From: Pontibacter flavimaris
GTDB lineage: Bacteria; Bacteroidota; Bacteroidia; Cytophagales; Hymenobacteraceae
Direction: 5' to 3'
NCBI RefSeq assembly: GCF_001907195.1
Contig: NZ_LVWA01000005.1
Coordinates: forward strand, 434,001-498,000
DNA: 64,000 bases
The translations under genes were made by a program, and so were the position numbers. Below, piece by piece: positions 20,530-29,553 of this stretch; positions within the stretch are counted from its first letter, which is position 1; the number at the start of each line of letters is the position of its first letter. The notes below the pieces were generated by a model. That model was given only the letters and a program-made list of their open reading frames with translations, searched no databases and was not told the DNA's origin.

Positions 20530-21186
20530 ATGAGCAAGGAGAACAGGGATTTTTTCTGGCCCAGCTACGTCGATTTGATGACGGTGCTCTTCCTGGTGAT
20601 GCTGGTGCTCTTTGTGCTGAGCTTCAAACTGTTTCAGGACAAGGACCAGGAGAATCGGGAGAATATTGCCCGCCTGCAGGTAGAGGTGCAGGAAAAGCGC
20701 AAGCTCGATGAGATAAAAGCTGCCCTTGCCCGCCTGGATGACGACTACTTTCAGTACAACGAGAAGTATAAACGCCACGAACTGCTGGTGGATGTGCTTT
20801 TTGAGCAGAGTAGCGCCGTGATACCGCAGCGGTCAAGAGTTCCGCTCCGCAAGGCCGGCGAGAACTTGAGCCAGGTGATCAACTCCATCGAGGACAAGGA
20901 TGTGAAATACCTGATCGTGATCGATGGCCGCGCCGCCAGTTTCCCCAAAGGTGACCCCCGCAATGTTTCGCAGCGGGAGTACGCCCTGCAGCTGAGCTAT
21001 GAACGCGCCCTGGCCCTGCTCGATTTCTGGCAAAGCCAGGGCATCAAATTCCCCAAGGACAGGATAGAGCTGATCGCTGCCGGCAGCGGCTTCGAGGGCG
21101 CCGGCCGCAAGGGCGACATCCGCGACCGAAGGTTTGTGATCCAGATCCTCCCGAAAGTAGGGACGCTGGAAAAGGAGATGGAGTAG
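20530..21186 (+). CDS. MotB/OmpA-like (ZorB-like) stator subunit
   Basis: A 218-residue protein with the MotB plan. A short cytoplasmic N-terminus and one membrane helix (SYVDLMTVLFLVMLVLFVL) hold an Asp at residue 15 in the position of the ion-binding Asp of MotB. A periplasmic linker follows, then an OmpA-like peptidoglycan-binding domain (NVSQREYALQLSYERALALL, then AAGSGFEG and DRRFVIQI). It pairs with the MotA-like protein 10 bp upstream. The OmpA domain should fix the stator to the cell wall, so a partner on the cytoplasmic side would be rotated or pulled. It is the last gene of the set, followed by inverted AAGTATA motifs and a terminator. Confidence 0.88.
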   Translation: MSKENRDFFWPSYVDLMTVLFLVMLVLFVLSFKLFQDKDQENRENIARLQVEVQEKRKLDEIKAALARLDDDYFQYNEKYKRHELLVDVLFEQSSAVIPQRSRVPLRKAGENLSQVINSIEDKDVKYLIVIDGRAASFPKGDPRNVSQREYALQLSYERALALLDFWQSQGIKFPKDRIELIAAGSGFEGAGRKGDIRDRRFVIQILPKVGTLEKEME

Positions 21187-21216
21187 AATAAGGCACGGCT
21201 ATACTTTCTGCCCTCA

Positions 21217-21237
21217 CAAAGTATAATTCATACTTTG
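21217..21237. repeat. Inverted pair of the AAGTATA motif at operon end
   Basis: CAAAGTAT and ATACTTTG form perfect 8-bp arms around AATTC, 30 bp after the stator operon. Two further direct copies follow at 21251-21265. This is one of several places where the window-wide motif is paired at a gene end. Confidence 0.6.
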
Positions 21238-21266
21238 CAAGGCCTTCCTGAAGTATAAAAAAGTAT

Positions 21267-21304
21267 AAAAAGACCAGGCCTTACGCAGGTACCTGGTCTT
21301 TTTG
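21267..21304. terminator. Bidirectional terminator between convergent genes
   Basis: AAAAGACCAGG (21268-21278) pairs with CCTGGTCTTTT (21292-21302) around a 13-nt loop. T-rich tracts follow in both directions. It ends the stator operon on the plus strand. Its stem overlaps the last codons of the symporter gene on the minus strand, whose stop is at 21281-21283. Confidence 0.8.
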
Positions 21305-22714
21305 CTCTTCCTGGTCCTGAGTGATCTCCGGCATACTGGTTTCCACCAATCCAACCTCCGGCTGCGGGTCAAACTCGCCTTCCCAGCGGGCTACCACGGC
21401 GGTGGCCAGGCAGTTACCCGTCACGTTGATCGAGGTGCGCGCCATGTCCATCAGCTCATCAATGCCAAGTATGGCGAACACGGGCCACACCGGCAGGTTG
21501 AACGAGGCCACCGTGCCCAAAAGTATAACCAGCGAGGCACGCGGTACCCCGGCCACTCCCTTGCTTGTCAGCATCAGCGTGAATACCATCACCAGCTGCT
21601 GCTCCCAGGTCAGGTCAATACCCGCTGCCTGCGCCACAAACACCGAGGCCAGCGCCAGGTATAAGGTCGTGCCGTCCAGGTTAAAGCTGTAGCCGGTAGG
21701 CATCACAAAGGCTACGATGCGGCGCGGCACGCCCAGTTTCTCCATCTCCTCCATGGCGCGCGGCAGGGCCGCCTCCGAGCTGGTAGTGGCAAAGGCAATG
21801 GAAACCGGACCTGAGATGGCCTTCAGGAAGCGGCGGATCGGCACACGGGCGATCAGGGCCACCGGCAGCAGCACCAGCACCGCGAAGGCCAGCAGCGCCA
21901 CGTACAATGTAGCCAGCAACTGGAAAAGGTTCAGCAGGATGCCAAAGCCCATGTGGCCCACCGTGTAGGCAATGGCCGCGCCCACGCCCACCGGCGCAAA
22001 GTACATGATGATGTTGGTGAACTTGAACATCGTCTCGGAGAGGCTCTCGCAGAAGTCCAGCATAGGGCGGCGCTTTTTCTCCGACACCATGGCCAGGGCA
22101 ATGGCGAACAGCACACTGAACACCACGATCTGCAGCACCTGCCCCTCCGCAATGGATTTGGCGATGTTCTCCGGGAACACGTGCAGGATGATATCGGCAG
22201 TGGTTTGGGCAGGCACCGCCTGTATCTCCTCGTGGCTTTGCGCCAGCCCGGCATCAATGCCCACGCCGGCCTTGCTCAGGTTAATGGCCGCCAACCCGAT
22301 GAACAGCGCCAGCGTCGTCACCACCTCAAAGTATACAATGGCTTTCCAGCCCATGCTGCCCACCTGCTTCAGGTTGGCGTGGCCGGCAATCCCCACCACC
22401 AGCGTGGCAAAGATCAGCGGGGCGATGATCGTCTTGATCAGCTTGAGGAACACCTTGCTGAGCACATTCAGGTTAACGGCGAAGGCCGGGAAGTCGTAAC
22501 CAATCTCAGCGCCCACCACCATACTAATCAGGATCCAGGTGGTGAGGGAGCGTTTCTGCAGGCCGTAGCCCAGCAGCACGACGATACCGGCCCAGCGCAC
22601 GGCCATCAGCGCCTCGGCGGGCAGGGAGATAAAACCATACTGCTGCAGCACGGTAAGTATAGCCGCCAGGGTAATGCAGATAAGTGTGGCCAGGGGTAAG
22701 TAGGGTATTCTCAT
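21281..22714 (-). CDS. Dicarboxylate/glutamate:cation symporter (DAACS family)
   Basis: A 477-residue inner-membrane carrier of the GltP/DctA family, importing C4-dicarboxylates or glutamate/aspartate with Na+ or H+. Several family motifs are visible: serine-rich hairpin ATTSSEAALPRAMEEM, the substrate-binding TGYSFNLDGTTLYLALASVF, TSKGVAGVPRAS in the second hairpin, and the C-terminal INVTGNCLATAVVARWEGEF. At least eight hydrophobic stretches are present. The C-terminus adds a polar tail of about 30 residues. It is monocistronic and convergent with the stator operon, sharing its terminator. The exact substrate is not resolved. Confidence 0.93.
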   Translation of the reverse strand: MRIPYLPLATLICITLAAILTVLQQYGFISLPAEALMAVRWAGIVVLLGYGLQKRSLTTWILISMVVGAEIGYDFPAFAVNLNVLSKVFLKLIKTIIAPLIFATLVVGIAGHANLKQVGSMGWKAIVYFEVVTTLALFIGLAAINLSKAGVGIDAGLAQSHEEIQAVPAQTTADIILHVFPENIAKSIAEGQVLQIVVFSVLFAIALAMVSEKKRRPMLDFCESLSETMFKFTNIIMYFAPVGVGAAIAYTVGHMGFGILLNLFQLLATLYVALLAFAVLVLLPVALIARVPIRRFLKAISGPVSIAFATTSSEAALPRAMEEMEKLGVPRRIVAFVMPTGYSFNLDGTTLYLALASVFVAQAAGIDLTWEQQLVMVFTLMLTSKGVAGVPRASLVILLGTVASFNLPVWPVFAILGIDELMDMARTSINVTGNCLATAVVARWEGEFDPQPEVGLVETSMPEITQDQEEQKDQVPA

Positions 22715-22911
22715 AAGGTAGTTGGTGATGTTGCAGGAAACAGACCAAAGGGTGCCTTTTAAGGCCCGCAGGAGGAGCTCCAGCAGCTTCAGGCTAGTCT
22801 GGCAGCAGGTATCAAAATGGTGATTGAAAGAAGTATAAACAGATGCGCCCGTGCCCTGAGGCCCGGAAAGGCAAAGACACTAAGAGAGATCAGCGGGAAT
22901 TGAATTAAGAA

Positions 22912-23265
22912 CTAAGGGCCTTTGATGAGGATGGTGTGCAGGCCGCAGTCGCCTTTGGAGGCAGGGTAGGAGTGCGGCGCCTGCGTGGTGTCCCGGGTGT
23001 TTGGGTAAAAGCGCTGCAGGAAAAACTGGAGGTGCTGCGTCAGCAGCGACCTGTCGAGTTGCAGCATACCCTCGGCCTCGCCCGAGGTAATTTCACCGGC
23101 TACAAGTATAAAAGGCGCCTTGTCGGCAAAAGTTGTGCTTTCCTGTCGGGCCGCGGCGGGGCCAGCGGTGGCAGTGGCAGGCACGGCAAATGCAAGTATA
23201 CCGCACAGCAGCACGGCCAGCAGCAAGGTTATACTTTTAAAGAGTGGTATGCCTACACTTTTCAT
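22912..23265 (-). CDS. Small exported protein of unknown function
   Basis: 117 residues with a clear N-terminal signal or anchor (SITLLLAVLLCGILAFAVPA). The rest is short and polar, with DRSLLTQHLQFFLQRFYPNT and two cysteine-containing segments. I do not recognise a family. The frame reads to 23265 with an ATG (MKSVGIPLF). It lies upstream of the symporter gene on the same strand, with a 197-bp gap, so co-transcription is possible. The call as a real gene rests mainly on the signal peptide. Confidence 0.5.
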   Translation of the reverse strand: MKSVGIPLFKSITLLLAVLLCGILAFAVPATATAGPAAARQESTTFADKAPFILVAGEITSGEAEGMLQLDRSLLTQHLQFFLQRFYPNTRDTTQAPHSYPASKGDCGLHTILIKGP

Positions 23266-23678
23266 CGTGGCAAATAAACGAGGCTGCGCGCACTAAAGCA
23301 ATAGGGGAAGAGGCATAAATTTTAGCGGGAGGAAGCGCTTAGCGCAAAGTATAAAAGCCGCCAGGGGCCAAGCCTCCCCAACTGTCCTGAATATAGATTT
23401 TATAGTATGTATTATCTGGGAGCTGCTATCAGTTTTTGATGATGAATGGCGCTCCGGATGGTGCCTTTATCATCAGGAGGTGGTACATTTATAGATTCTG
23501 GGGCTGTAGGTGCGGGTAGCTGCTGATCAGGTGTTCCTGAGGCATAACTTTACGTTTGTTTTTCGGTTAGTTCGGGAAGCATGCGCCGTTCCGGCCCGCC
23601 TCGTTGTTTGGGACGTGGTTTTGCGCCTGCAGGATTTTTTAGGATGGCCTTGAGGGCCAGTGATTTAACCTTGAATAG
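23266..23678. other. 413-bp divergent intergenic region, no gene seen
   Basis: It lies between the small exported gene (minus) and the phytochrome gene (plus), so it should hold their promoters. One AAGTATA motif is at 23346. I see no RNA structure or convincing coding frame; the minus-strand frame from 23550 overlaps the phytochrome gene and is a shadow. Confidence 0.4.
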
Positions 23679-25232
23679 ATGGAGAAGCCTATAGCGCCTA
23701 TCAACCTCAGCATCGATAAAAACTACGACTCTGAGTTTTGCGGAAGTATACCCTTGCACCTGATAAACCTGGTGCAGCCGCATGGTGTGCTGCTGGTGCT
23801 GGATAAGGAGGGGCTGCGCGTGCTGCAAACCAGCGCGAACACGGAGGACTTCCTTTCCGTTTCCCCGGAAGCCCTGCTGGGGCAGCCGCTGTCCGGTTTC
23901 CTGCAGCCGGGGCAGTACAGCGACGTCCTGGACAAGATCAACGCGCAGGACAGCCAGGACAAGATACCGTTTATGCTCAACTTCAGCGTGCAGGGAAAAG
24001 AGCTTGCCTTTTCTGCCCTGGTGCTGCCGCAGCAGGACTATGTGCTGATGGAGCTGGAGAAGAACGTGCCCGCCCCGGAGGAGGCCTTTGTGCGCCTCTA
24101 CCAGCATATTAAGTACATCACCACGCTGATGAAGCAGGCCGGTACCTGCTCTGAAATTGCCCAGCGCGCCGCCGTAGAGCTGAAGAAGTTTTCCGGGTTC
24201 GACAAAGTGCTGGTGTACCAGTTCGACCCGCAGTGGAACGGCATCGTGATAGCGCAGGCGAAGGAAGAGGACATGGCCGATTACCTGGGGCTGCGCTTCC
24301 CGGCCTCGGATGTGCCCCGGCAGGCCCGCGAGTTATACTTTAAAACCCCCTACCGCCTCATCCCCACACGCGAATACACCCCGGTGCGGCTCACACCCAT
24401 TATCAACCCGCTCACGCAGCGCTTCACCGACCTGTCGGAGAGCAACCTGCGCAGTGTGGCCAGGGTGCACCTGGAGTATATGGCTAACATGAACATCAGG
24501 GCCTCCATGTCGCTGCCCATCATCATCAATAACAAGCTTTGGGGCCTGATCTCGTGCCACCACAAAACGGACAAGCACCCGGGGTACGAGATGCGCTCTG
24601 CCATGGAGCTGCTCTCGGGTATACTTTCGGCCCAACTGGAGGCCAGGCAGCGGGAGGAGCACATGGCGCTGCGGGTGCACCTGCGCAGCATCCACGTGAA
24701 ACTGGTGGAGCAGCTCTATACCACGGCGCACTTTGCGGAAGGCCTGCTGGATGGGATGTCGAGTATACAGGAGCTGCTGTCGCTTTCAGGGGCCGCGGTG
24801 GTGTACGAAGGCAACGTCTGGACGAGCGGCAGCACACCCGGCAGCCAGGAGGTGAAAGAACTGGCCTCATGGTTGCGCCGTAATAAGAGCGGCGGACTTT
24901 TCGCCACCGACAAGCTCGCGCAGGATTACCCGCACAGCAAGCCGTATGCTGAGGTGGCCAGTGGGCTTGTGTCGCTGCCGATCAACGCCGAACAGGGCGA
25001 GTTTATACTTGGTTTCAGGCCGGAGGTGATCCAAAGCGTGGCCTGGGGGGGCAACCCGGGAGATGCCATCCGGTTGGAGCCCGACGGGAAGACCTACCAC
25101 CCGCGCAATTCCTTTGCCACTTACCAGGAAACAGTGAGACAAACGGCGCTCCCCTGGCAGTTGGAAGAGCTGGAAGCAGCCGAAACTCTGCGAAATGCCG
25201 TATTAGAGAAAATATTGAAGGAGCGGTACTAA
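23679..25232 (+). CDS. Bacteriophytochrome photosensory module without kinase
   Basis: 517 residues with the phytochrome core PAS-GAF-PHY and no output domain. Cys21 in EFCGSIPLHLINLVQPHG aligns with the biliverdin-binding Cys of bacteriophytochromes. The GAF domain has LRFPASDVPRQARELYF (the DIP-type motif that holds the chromophore), then RSVARVHLEYMANMNIRASM and LISCHH. The PHY tongue has the PRxSF-type motif HPRNSF. It should covalently bind biliverdin and sense red/far-red light in the cytoplasm. As it lacks a histidine kinase, its signal must pass to a partner. The gene 74 bp downstream encodes a CheB-CheR-PAS-kinase protein and is the obvious candidate. No haem oxygenase gene is in the window. 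Confidence 0.93.
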   Translation: MEKPIAPINLSIDKNYDSEFCGSIPLHLINLVQPHGVLLVLDKEGLRVLQTSANTEDFLSVSPEALLGQPLSGFLQPGQYSDVLDKINAQDSQDKIPFMLNFSVQGKELAFSALVLPQQDYVLMELEKNVPAPEEAFVRLYQHIKYITTLMKQAGTCSEIAQRAAVELKKFSGFDKVLVYQFDPQWNGIVIAQAKEEDMADYLGLRFPASDVPRQARELYFKTPYRLIPTREYTPVRLTPIINPLTQRFTDLSESNLRSVARVHLEYMANMNIRASMSLPIIINNKLWGLISCHHKTDKHPGYEMRSAMELLSGILSAQLEARQREEHMALRVHLRSIHVKLVEQLYTTAHFAEGLLDGMSSIQELLSLSGAAVVYEGNVWTSGSTPGSQEVKELASWLRRNKSGGLFATDKLAQDYPHSKPYAEVASGLVSLPINAEQGEFILGFRPEVIQSVAWGGNPGDAIRLEPDGKTYHPRNSFATYQETVRQTALPWQLEELEAAETLRNAVLEKILKERY

Positions 25233-25306
25233 CTAATCCATCAAAAGTAAAGGATACAACAGCAGCTACTGCCAAGAAAGAGCGGCCCGGAACACGAATA
25301 GCATAC

Positions 25307-28300
25307 ATGACAGCACCCCTATCAGTACCCCATAAAAAAGAACGTAAAACCGCGGCCGTCGACCATTACCTGGTAGGCATCGGTGCATCTGCCGGTGGCC
25401 TGGAGGCTATCCATAAGTTGTTCGATCATTTCCCGAGCAACTCCACCTTTTCCTTTGTCATTATCCAGCACCTCTCGCCGGACCACAAAAGCCTGATGGC
25501 CGAGCTGCTGAGCAAGCACACGCAGATGCAGGTGCAGGAGGCGGAGGATAGCATGTTCACCAGGCCCAACTGCGTGTATGTACTGCCCAGCGGCAAGCAG
25601 CTTACCATAGAGCATGGCCGGCTGCGCCTCTCCGACAAGACCCGCAGCCGGGAGCCCAACTTTGCCATAGACCTTTTCTTCGAGTCGATGGCCAAGAACC
25701 GTGGCAAACACGCCATTGGCATCGTGCTTTCCGGCACCGGCACCGACGGCACCAAGGGCGCCCGCGCCATACGCAAGGCCGGGGGGATGGTGGTGGTGCA
25801 AAACCCCGAGAGCGCCAAGTTTGACGGCATGCCCCGCAGTGCGATAAATGCCGGTGCTGCCGATTATGTGCTGGACCCGGAGCACATGCCCGAGGAGATA
25901 CTGGAGTATACCCGCAAGGTTCCGCTGGTGAAGGACCTGATAGAGCAGAACGAGGAAGGGCATGACGCGGAGGTGTTGCGGGAGATACTGGACCTGGTGT
26001 GTGCCCATACGCAGACCGACTTCTCCAACTATAAAGAGGCCACCCTGATGCGGCGCATCCAAAAGCGCATGGACTACCTGCGGCAGGAAAGTATGGCCTC
26101 CTACCTGACCTACCTCCACGAGAACCCAGGGGAGATCAAGAAGCTGTGCCAGGAGTTCTTCATCAACGTGACCAACTTCTTCCGCGACCCGGAGGCCTTT
26201 GAGTGCTTGGAGAAAGAGATCATCCCCAGCATTATAAAAGGAAAGACGGCAACAGAGGCCCTGAAAGTATGGGTGGCGGCCTGCAGCACCGGCGAGGAAG
26301 TATACTCACTGGCCATTCTTTTCAGGGAGGCCTTTGATAGGTTGGGCCGCGAGCCGCAGGTAAAGCTGTTCGCCACCGACATAGACCAGCAGGCCATCAC
26401 GCAGGCCTCTAAAGGCAGTTACCCGCTCTCCATTACCAAGCACGTTTCGGCGGAGCGGCTGGAGCGCTTCTTCCACCTGAAAGGCAACCGCTACATTGTG
26501 CGGGAGGAGATCCGGAAACTGGTGGTCTTTGCCCAGCACGACCTCCAGAAGGACCCGCCCTATAGCCATATCGACCTGGCGACGTGCCGCAACATGCTCA
26601 TCTACCTGAACCAGGACCAGCAGAACAGGGTGCTCTCGCTGTTTCCGTACGCCCTGAACCTGGGCGGCTACCTGTTCCTGGGTTCCAGTGAGCATATTGG
26701 CTCCATGAAATCCTTTTTCACGGAGGAGAACCGGAAATGGAAGATCTTCCGCAAGATAAAGGAGGGCTCAGGAACAAGGCAGAGCTACGGCCTCACCGAT
26801 TACGCCAGCAACGGCAGTACCAACGGGCAGGCCGCCAAGTATAACCCTTCCTCGGAGTCGCGCTACAACGACTCGTTTATGGATGCCGTGTCGGAGGATT
26901 TTAAGGTGACGGCGCTTTACGTGGACGAGCATTACCAGCTACTGCATGGCATAGGCGACATTAACCGTTACCTGAAGTTCCCGGATAAGCGCCTGCACTT
27001 TAACCTGATCAAGATGGTGCCCGAGGAGCTGGCCATTACCCTGAGCGTGGGTATCCGGAAGGCCATGAAGCAGGACCGCAAGGTGGTGGCACGGCAGGTG
27101 TCCGTAAAACTGGGCAAAAAGGAGCAGCTGGTGCATGTGTCCATCCGCCCCATCACGCTGGATAAGGGGCAGCCCAAAGTTATACTTGTTCTGCTGCAGG
27201 AGATGGGCGAGGTAACGCCGCTGCCCAAAGTATCGGACCTGTCGTTCGTGTCGAACAATGATTATTACCAGCAGTTGACGGCTCTGGAGACGGAGCTGAA
27301 AGAGGCGCGCGAGGGCTTGCACCTGACCGTGCAGGACCTGAGCACGGCCAATGAGGAGCTGCAGAGCACCAACGAGGAGCTGATGTCGTCGAACGAGGAG
27401 CTGCAGAGCTCGAACGAGGAGATGCAGTCGCTGAACGAGGAGCTGCACACGGTAAACTCGGAGCACCAGCTAAAGATTAAGGAGCTGCAGGAGCTGAACG
27501 AGGACCTGGACAACTACATCCGGAGCTCCAACATCGGGCAGCTTTTCGTGGACCATCACCTGGTAATCCGCAAGTTCACGCCTTCCATAGAAGGGCTCAT
27601 CAATATTATTGACACTGACCTGGGCCGGCCTATTCACCACCTGTCGCATAACCTGAAGTACTCCCGCCTGCTTGAGGACATCAAGGAGGTGAACAACACC
27701 TCGCTGGAGATAGAGCAGGAGGTGGAGACCGTGGATGGCAAGTACTACCTGATGCGCATTATCCCTTACCTGAAGCACGACGGCAACAAAGACGGCGTGG
27801 TGATCAGCTTTGTGGATGTGACCACCCTGAAAACCCTGAGCAACGTGGTGCAGGGCGTACTCAACAGCTCGTTTAACAGCATTATGGCCTTTAAGGCGGT
27901 GCGCGACGAGAACCAGCAGGTGACAGACTTTGCCTGGACGCTGCTGAACAGGAAAACGGAAAGTATGATCGGACACTCGCAGGCGGAGTTGCTGAACACC
28001 AGCGTGCTGTCGGTGATGCCTTTCCTGCGGAAGAGCGGCCTGTTCCGCAAGTTCGTGGAGGTGGTGGCGTCGGAGGAGGTGATGCACATAGAGCAGCAGC
28101 TGGAGCTGAACGGGAAGAAGACCTGGTTTGAGATAGCCGCCGTTAAAATGGGCGACGGCATAACCGTGACCATGGCCGACATCACCGAGAAGAAAAGCAG
28201 CGAGGACAAGGTGCTGATGGCCTACGAAGAGCTGAAGCTGGCGGAGGAGAACCTGATCAAGCTGAACAACGAGCTGGAGAAGCGGGTAGCCGAGCGCACG

Positions 28301-29407
28301 CAGGAGCTCTCGTCCAGCGAGGAGCGCTTCCGGATGGTATCGGTAGCGACCAACGACGTGATCTGGGACTGGGACGTGGTGAACAATGAGATCTGGTGGA
28401 GCGACAGCCAAAAGGCCATGCTAGGCTACGAGGCAAACGAGATGAGCACGGGCGTGGACAGTTGGTACCGGCTGGTGCACCCCAACGACCGGGAGGAGTT
28501 GGAGAAGGGGATCAGCAAAGCCCTTAACTCAGGCAAGGACCAGTGGTCCGGCGAGTACAGGATACGGAGAAAAGACGGCTCTTACGCCTACATTTCTAAC
28601 CGCGCCCGCATCATGCACAACGAGTACCAGGTGCCGTACCGCGTGCTGGGCTCCTTCATCGACCTGTCGGACCTGAAGCGGACGCAGGAAGAGCTGCAGG
28701 CGACCAACGAGCACCTGCTGCGCGTGATCGAGGACCTGGACACGTTTGTGTACACCGCCTCCCACGACCTGAAGACGCCGATCAGCAACATAGAGGGGCT
28801 CATACTTCTGCTGGAGGATCAGGTGGCCGCCGCCGGACCTATCCCAGGAGAGCCCATACAGCCTGTTTTCAATATGATGAAGGGCGCGATCAGCCGCTTT
28901 AACAACGTGATAAAAGATTTGACCGACATTGTGAAGGTGCAGCGCGATGTGGACGGGGAGCCCGAGCAGGTGGCAGTGCAGGAGGTTTTTGAGGAGGTGC
29001 GGGCAAGCATGCTGGAGAGCATCGAGAGCGAGAACGCAGCGGTTTCCGTTGATTTTAGCGGAGCGCCGCACATCAGGTTCTCCAAGAAGAACCTGTATAG
29101 CGTGCTGCATAACCTGCTCAACAACGCCGTTAAGTATAAAGCGGAGGGCCGCAACCCGGAGGTGTCCCTTAAAACGGAGCATGTGGACGGGTACGTACTG
29201 CTAACCGTCTCGGACAACGGCCTGGGCATCAGCGAGGAGAACCTGGCGAAGCTCTTTACGCTGTTCAAGCGCTTCCATGCCCACGTGGACGGCACGGGCA
29301 TGGGCCTATACATTGTAAAGCGGCTTGTAAACAATGCCAAGGGTTATATCAACGTGAGTAGCAAGGAGGGGGCAGGCACAACGTTCGAGCTATACTTCAG
29401 GGGGTAA
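25307..29407 (+). CDS. CheB-CheR-PAS-histidine kinase multidomain sensor
   Basis: 1366 residues. Domains in order: CheB-type methylesterase (Ser28 in GIGASAGG, His55 in IIQHL, Asp in GTGTDGT); CheR-type methyltransferase (FFRDPEAF, VWVAACSTGEEVYSLAIL, FATDIDQQAI, about 220-480); a coiled coil of NEELxSxNEEL repeats (about 670-720); PAS domains; a second coiled coil; a PAS/PAC (WDWDVVNNEIWW); HisKA with phospho-acceptor His1153 (TASHDLKTP); and an HATPase with DNGLGI and GTGMGLYIVK. This is the known CheB/CheR hybrid kinase architecture. Immediate downstream position after the kinase-less phytochrome suggests light signalling through it. No receiver domain is fused. Confidence 0.93.
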   Translation: MTAPLSVPHKKERKTAAVDHYLVGIGASAGGLEAIHKLFDHFPSNSTFSFVIIQHLSPDHKSLMAELLSKHTQMQVQEAEDSMFTRPNCVYVLPSGKQLTIEHGRLRLSDKTRSREPNFAIDLFFESMAKNRGKHAIGIVLSGTGTDGTKGARAIRKAGGMVVVQNPESAKFDGMPRSAINAGAADYVLDPEHMPEEILEYTRKVPLVKDLIEQNEEGHDAEVLREILDLVCAHTQTDFSNYKEATLMRRIQKRMDYLRQESMASYLTYLHENPGEIKKLCQEFFINVTNFFRDPEAFECLEKEIIPSIIKGKTATEALKVWVAACSTGEEVYSLAILFREAFDRLGREPQVKLFATDIDQQAITQASKGSYPLSITKHVSAERLERFFHLKGNRYIVREEIRKLVVFAQHDLQKDPPYSHIDLATCRNMLIYLNQDQQNRVLSLFPYALNLGGYLFLGSSEHIGSMKSFFTEENRKWKIFRKIKEGSGTRQSYGLTDYASNGSTNGQAAKYNPSSESRYNDSFMDAVSEDFKVTALYVDEHYQLLHGIGDINRYLKFPDKRLHFNLIKMVPEELAITLSVGIRKAMKQDRKVVARQVSVKLGKKEQLVHVSIRPITLDKGQPKVILVLLQEMGEVTPLPKVSDLSFVSNNDYYQQLTALETELKEAREGLHLTVQDLSTANEELQSTNEELMSSNEELQSSNEEMQSLNEELHTVNSEHQLKIKELQELNEDLDNYIRSSNIGQLFVDHHLVIRKFTPSIEGLINIIDTDLGRPIHHLSHNLKYSRLLEDIKEVNNTSLEIEQEVETVDGKYYLMRIIPYLKHDGNKDGVVISFVDVTTLKTLSNVVQGVLNSSFNSIMAFKAVRDENQQVTDFAWTLLNRKTESMIGHSQAELLNTSVLSVMPFLRKSGLFRKFVEVVASEEVMHIEQQLELNGKKTWFEIAAVKMGDGITVTMADITEKKSSEDKVLMAYEELKLAEENLIKLNNELEKRVAERTQELSSSEERFRMVSVATNDVIWDWDVVNNEIWWSDSQKAMLGYEANEMSTGVDSWYRLVHPNDREELEKGISKALNSGKDQWSGEYRIRRKDGSYAYISNRARIMHNEYQVPYRVLGSFIDLSDLKRTQEELQATNEHLLRVIEDLDTFVYTASHDLKTPISNIEGLILLLEDQVAAAGPIPGEPIQPVFNMMKGAISRFNNVIKDLTDIVKVQRDVDGEPEQVAVQEVFEEVRASMLESIESENAAVSVDFSGAPHIRFSKKNLYSVLHNLLNNAVKYKAEGRNPEVSLKTEHVDGYVLLTVSDNGLGISEENLAKLFTLFKRFHAHVDGTGMGLYIVKRLVNNAKGYINVSSKEGAGTTFELYFRG

Positions 29408-29553
29408 AGCGGCCAGCCAAAGTATAAACCCAAGTATACATCCTGATGAAGTATAAAGTCACCGGAGTTTATACTTTGATTCGGGTTATACCCCCTGCCG
29501 GGAAGTATACTTTAAACCAAGTATAAACCTTGCCGAAGAAATAGACCTGAAGT
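29408..29553. repeat. Dense cluster of AAGTATA/TATACTT motifs
   Basis: Seven copies of the motif lie within about 110 bp (29419-29526), the densest cluster in the window. Among them AAGTATAAA (29449-29457) and TTTATACTT (29468-29476) form a perfect 9-bp inverted repeat with a 10-nt loop. A second pair overlaps as AAGTATACTT at about 29503-29512. The stretch follows the kinase gene and may serve as its transcript end, though no classic T run follows the stem. Confidence 0.7.

Noticed and set aside
10432-21186. A complete Zorya defence system
   Set aside because: Only the ZorA/ZorB-like pair is present. I found no helicase or ZorC/ZorE-type gene among the seven genes, so the Zorya label is not justified.
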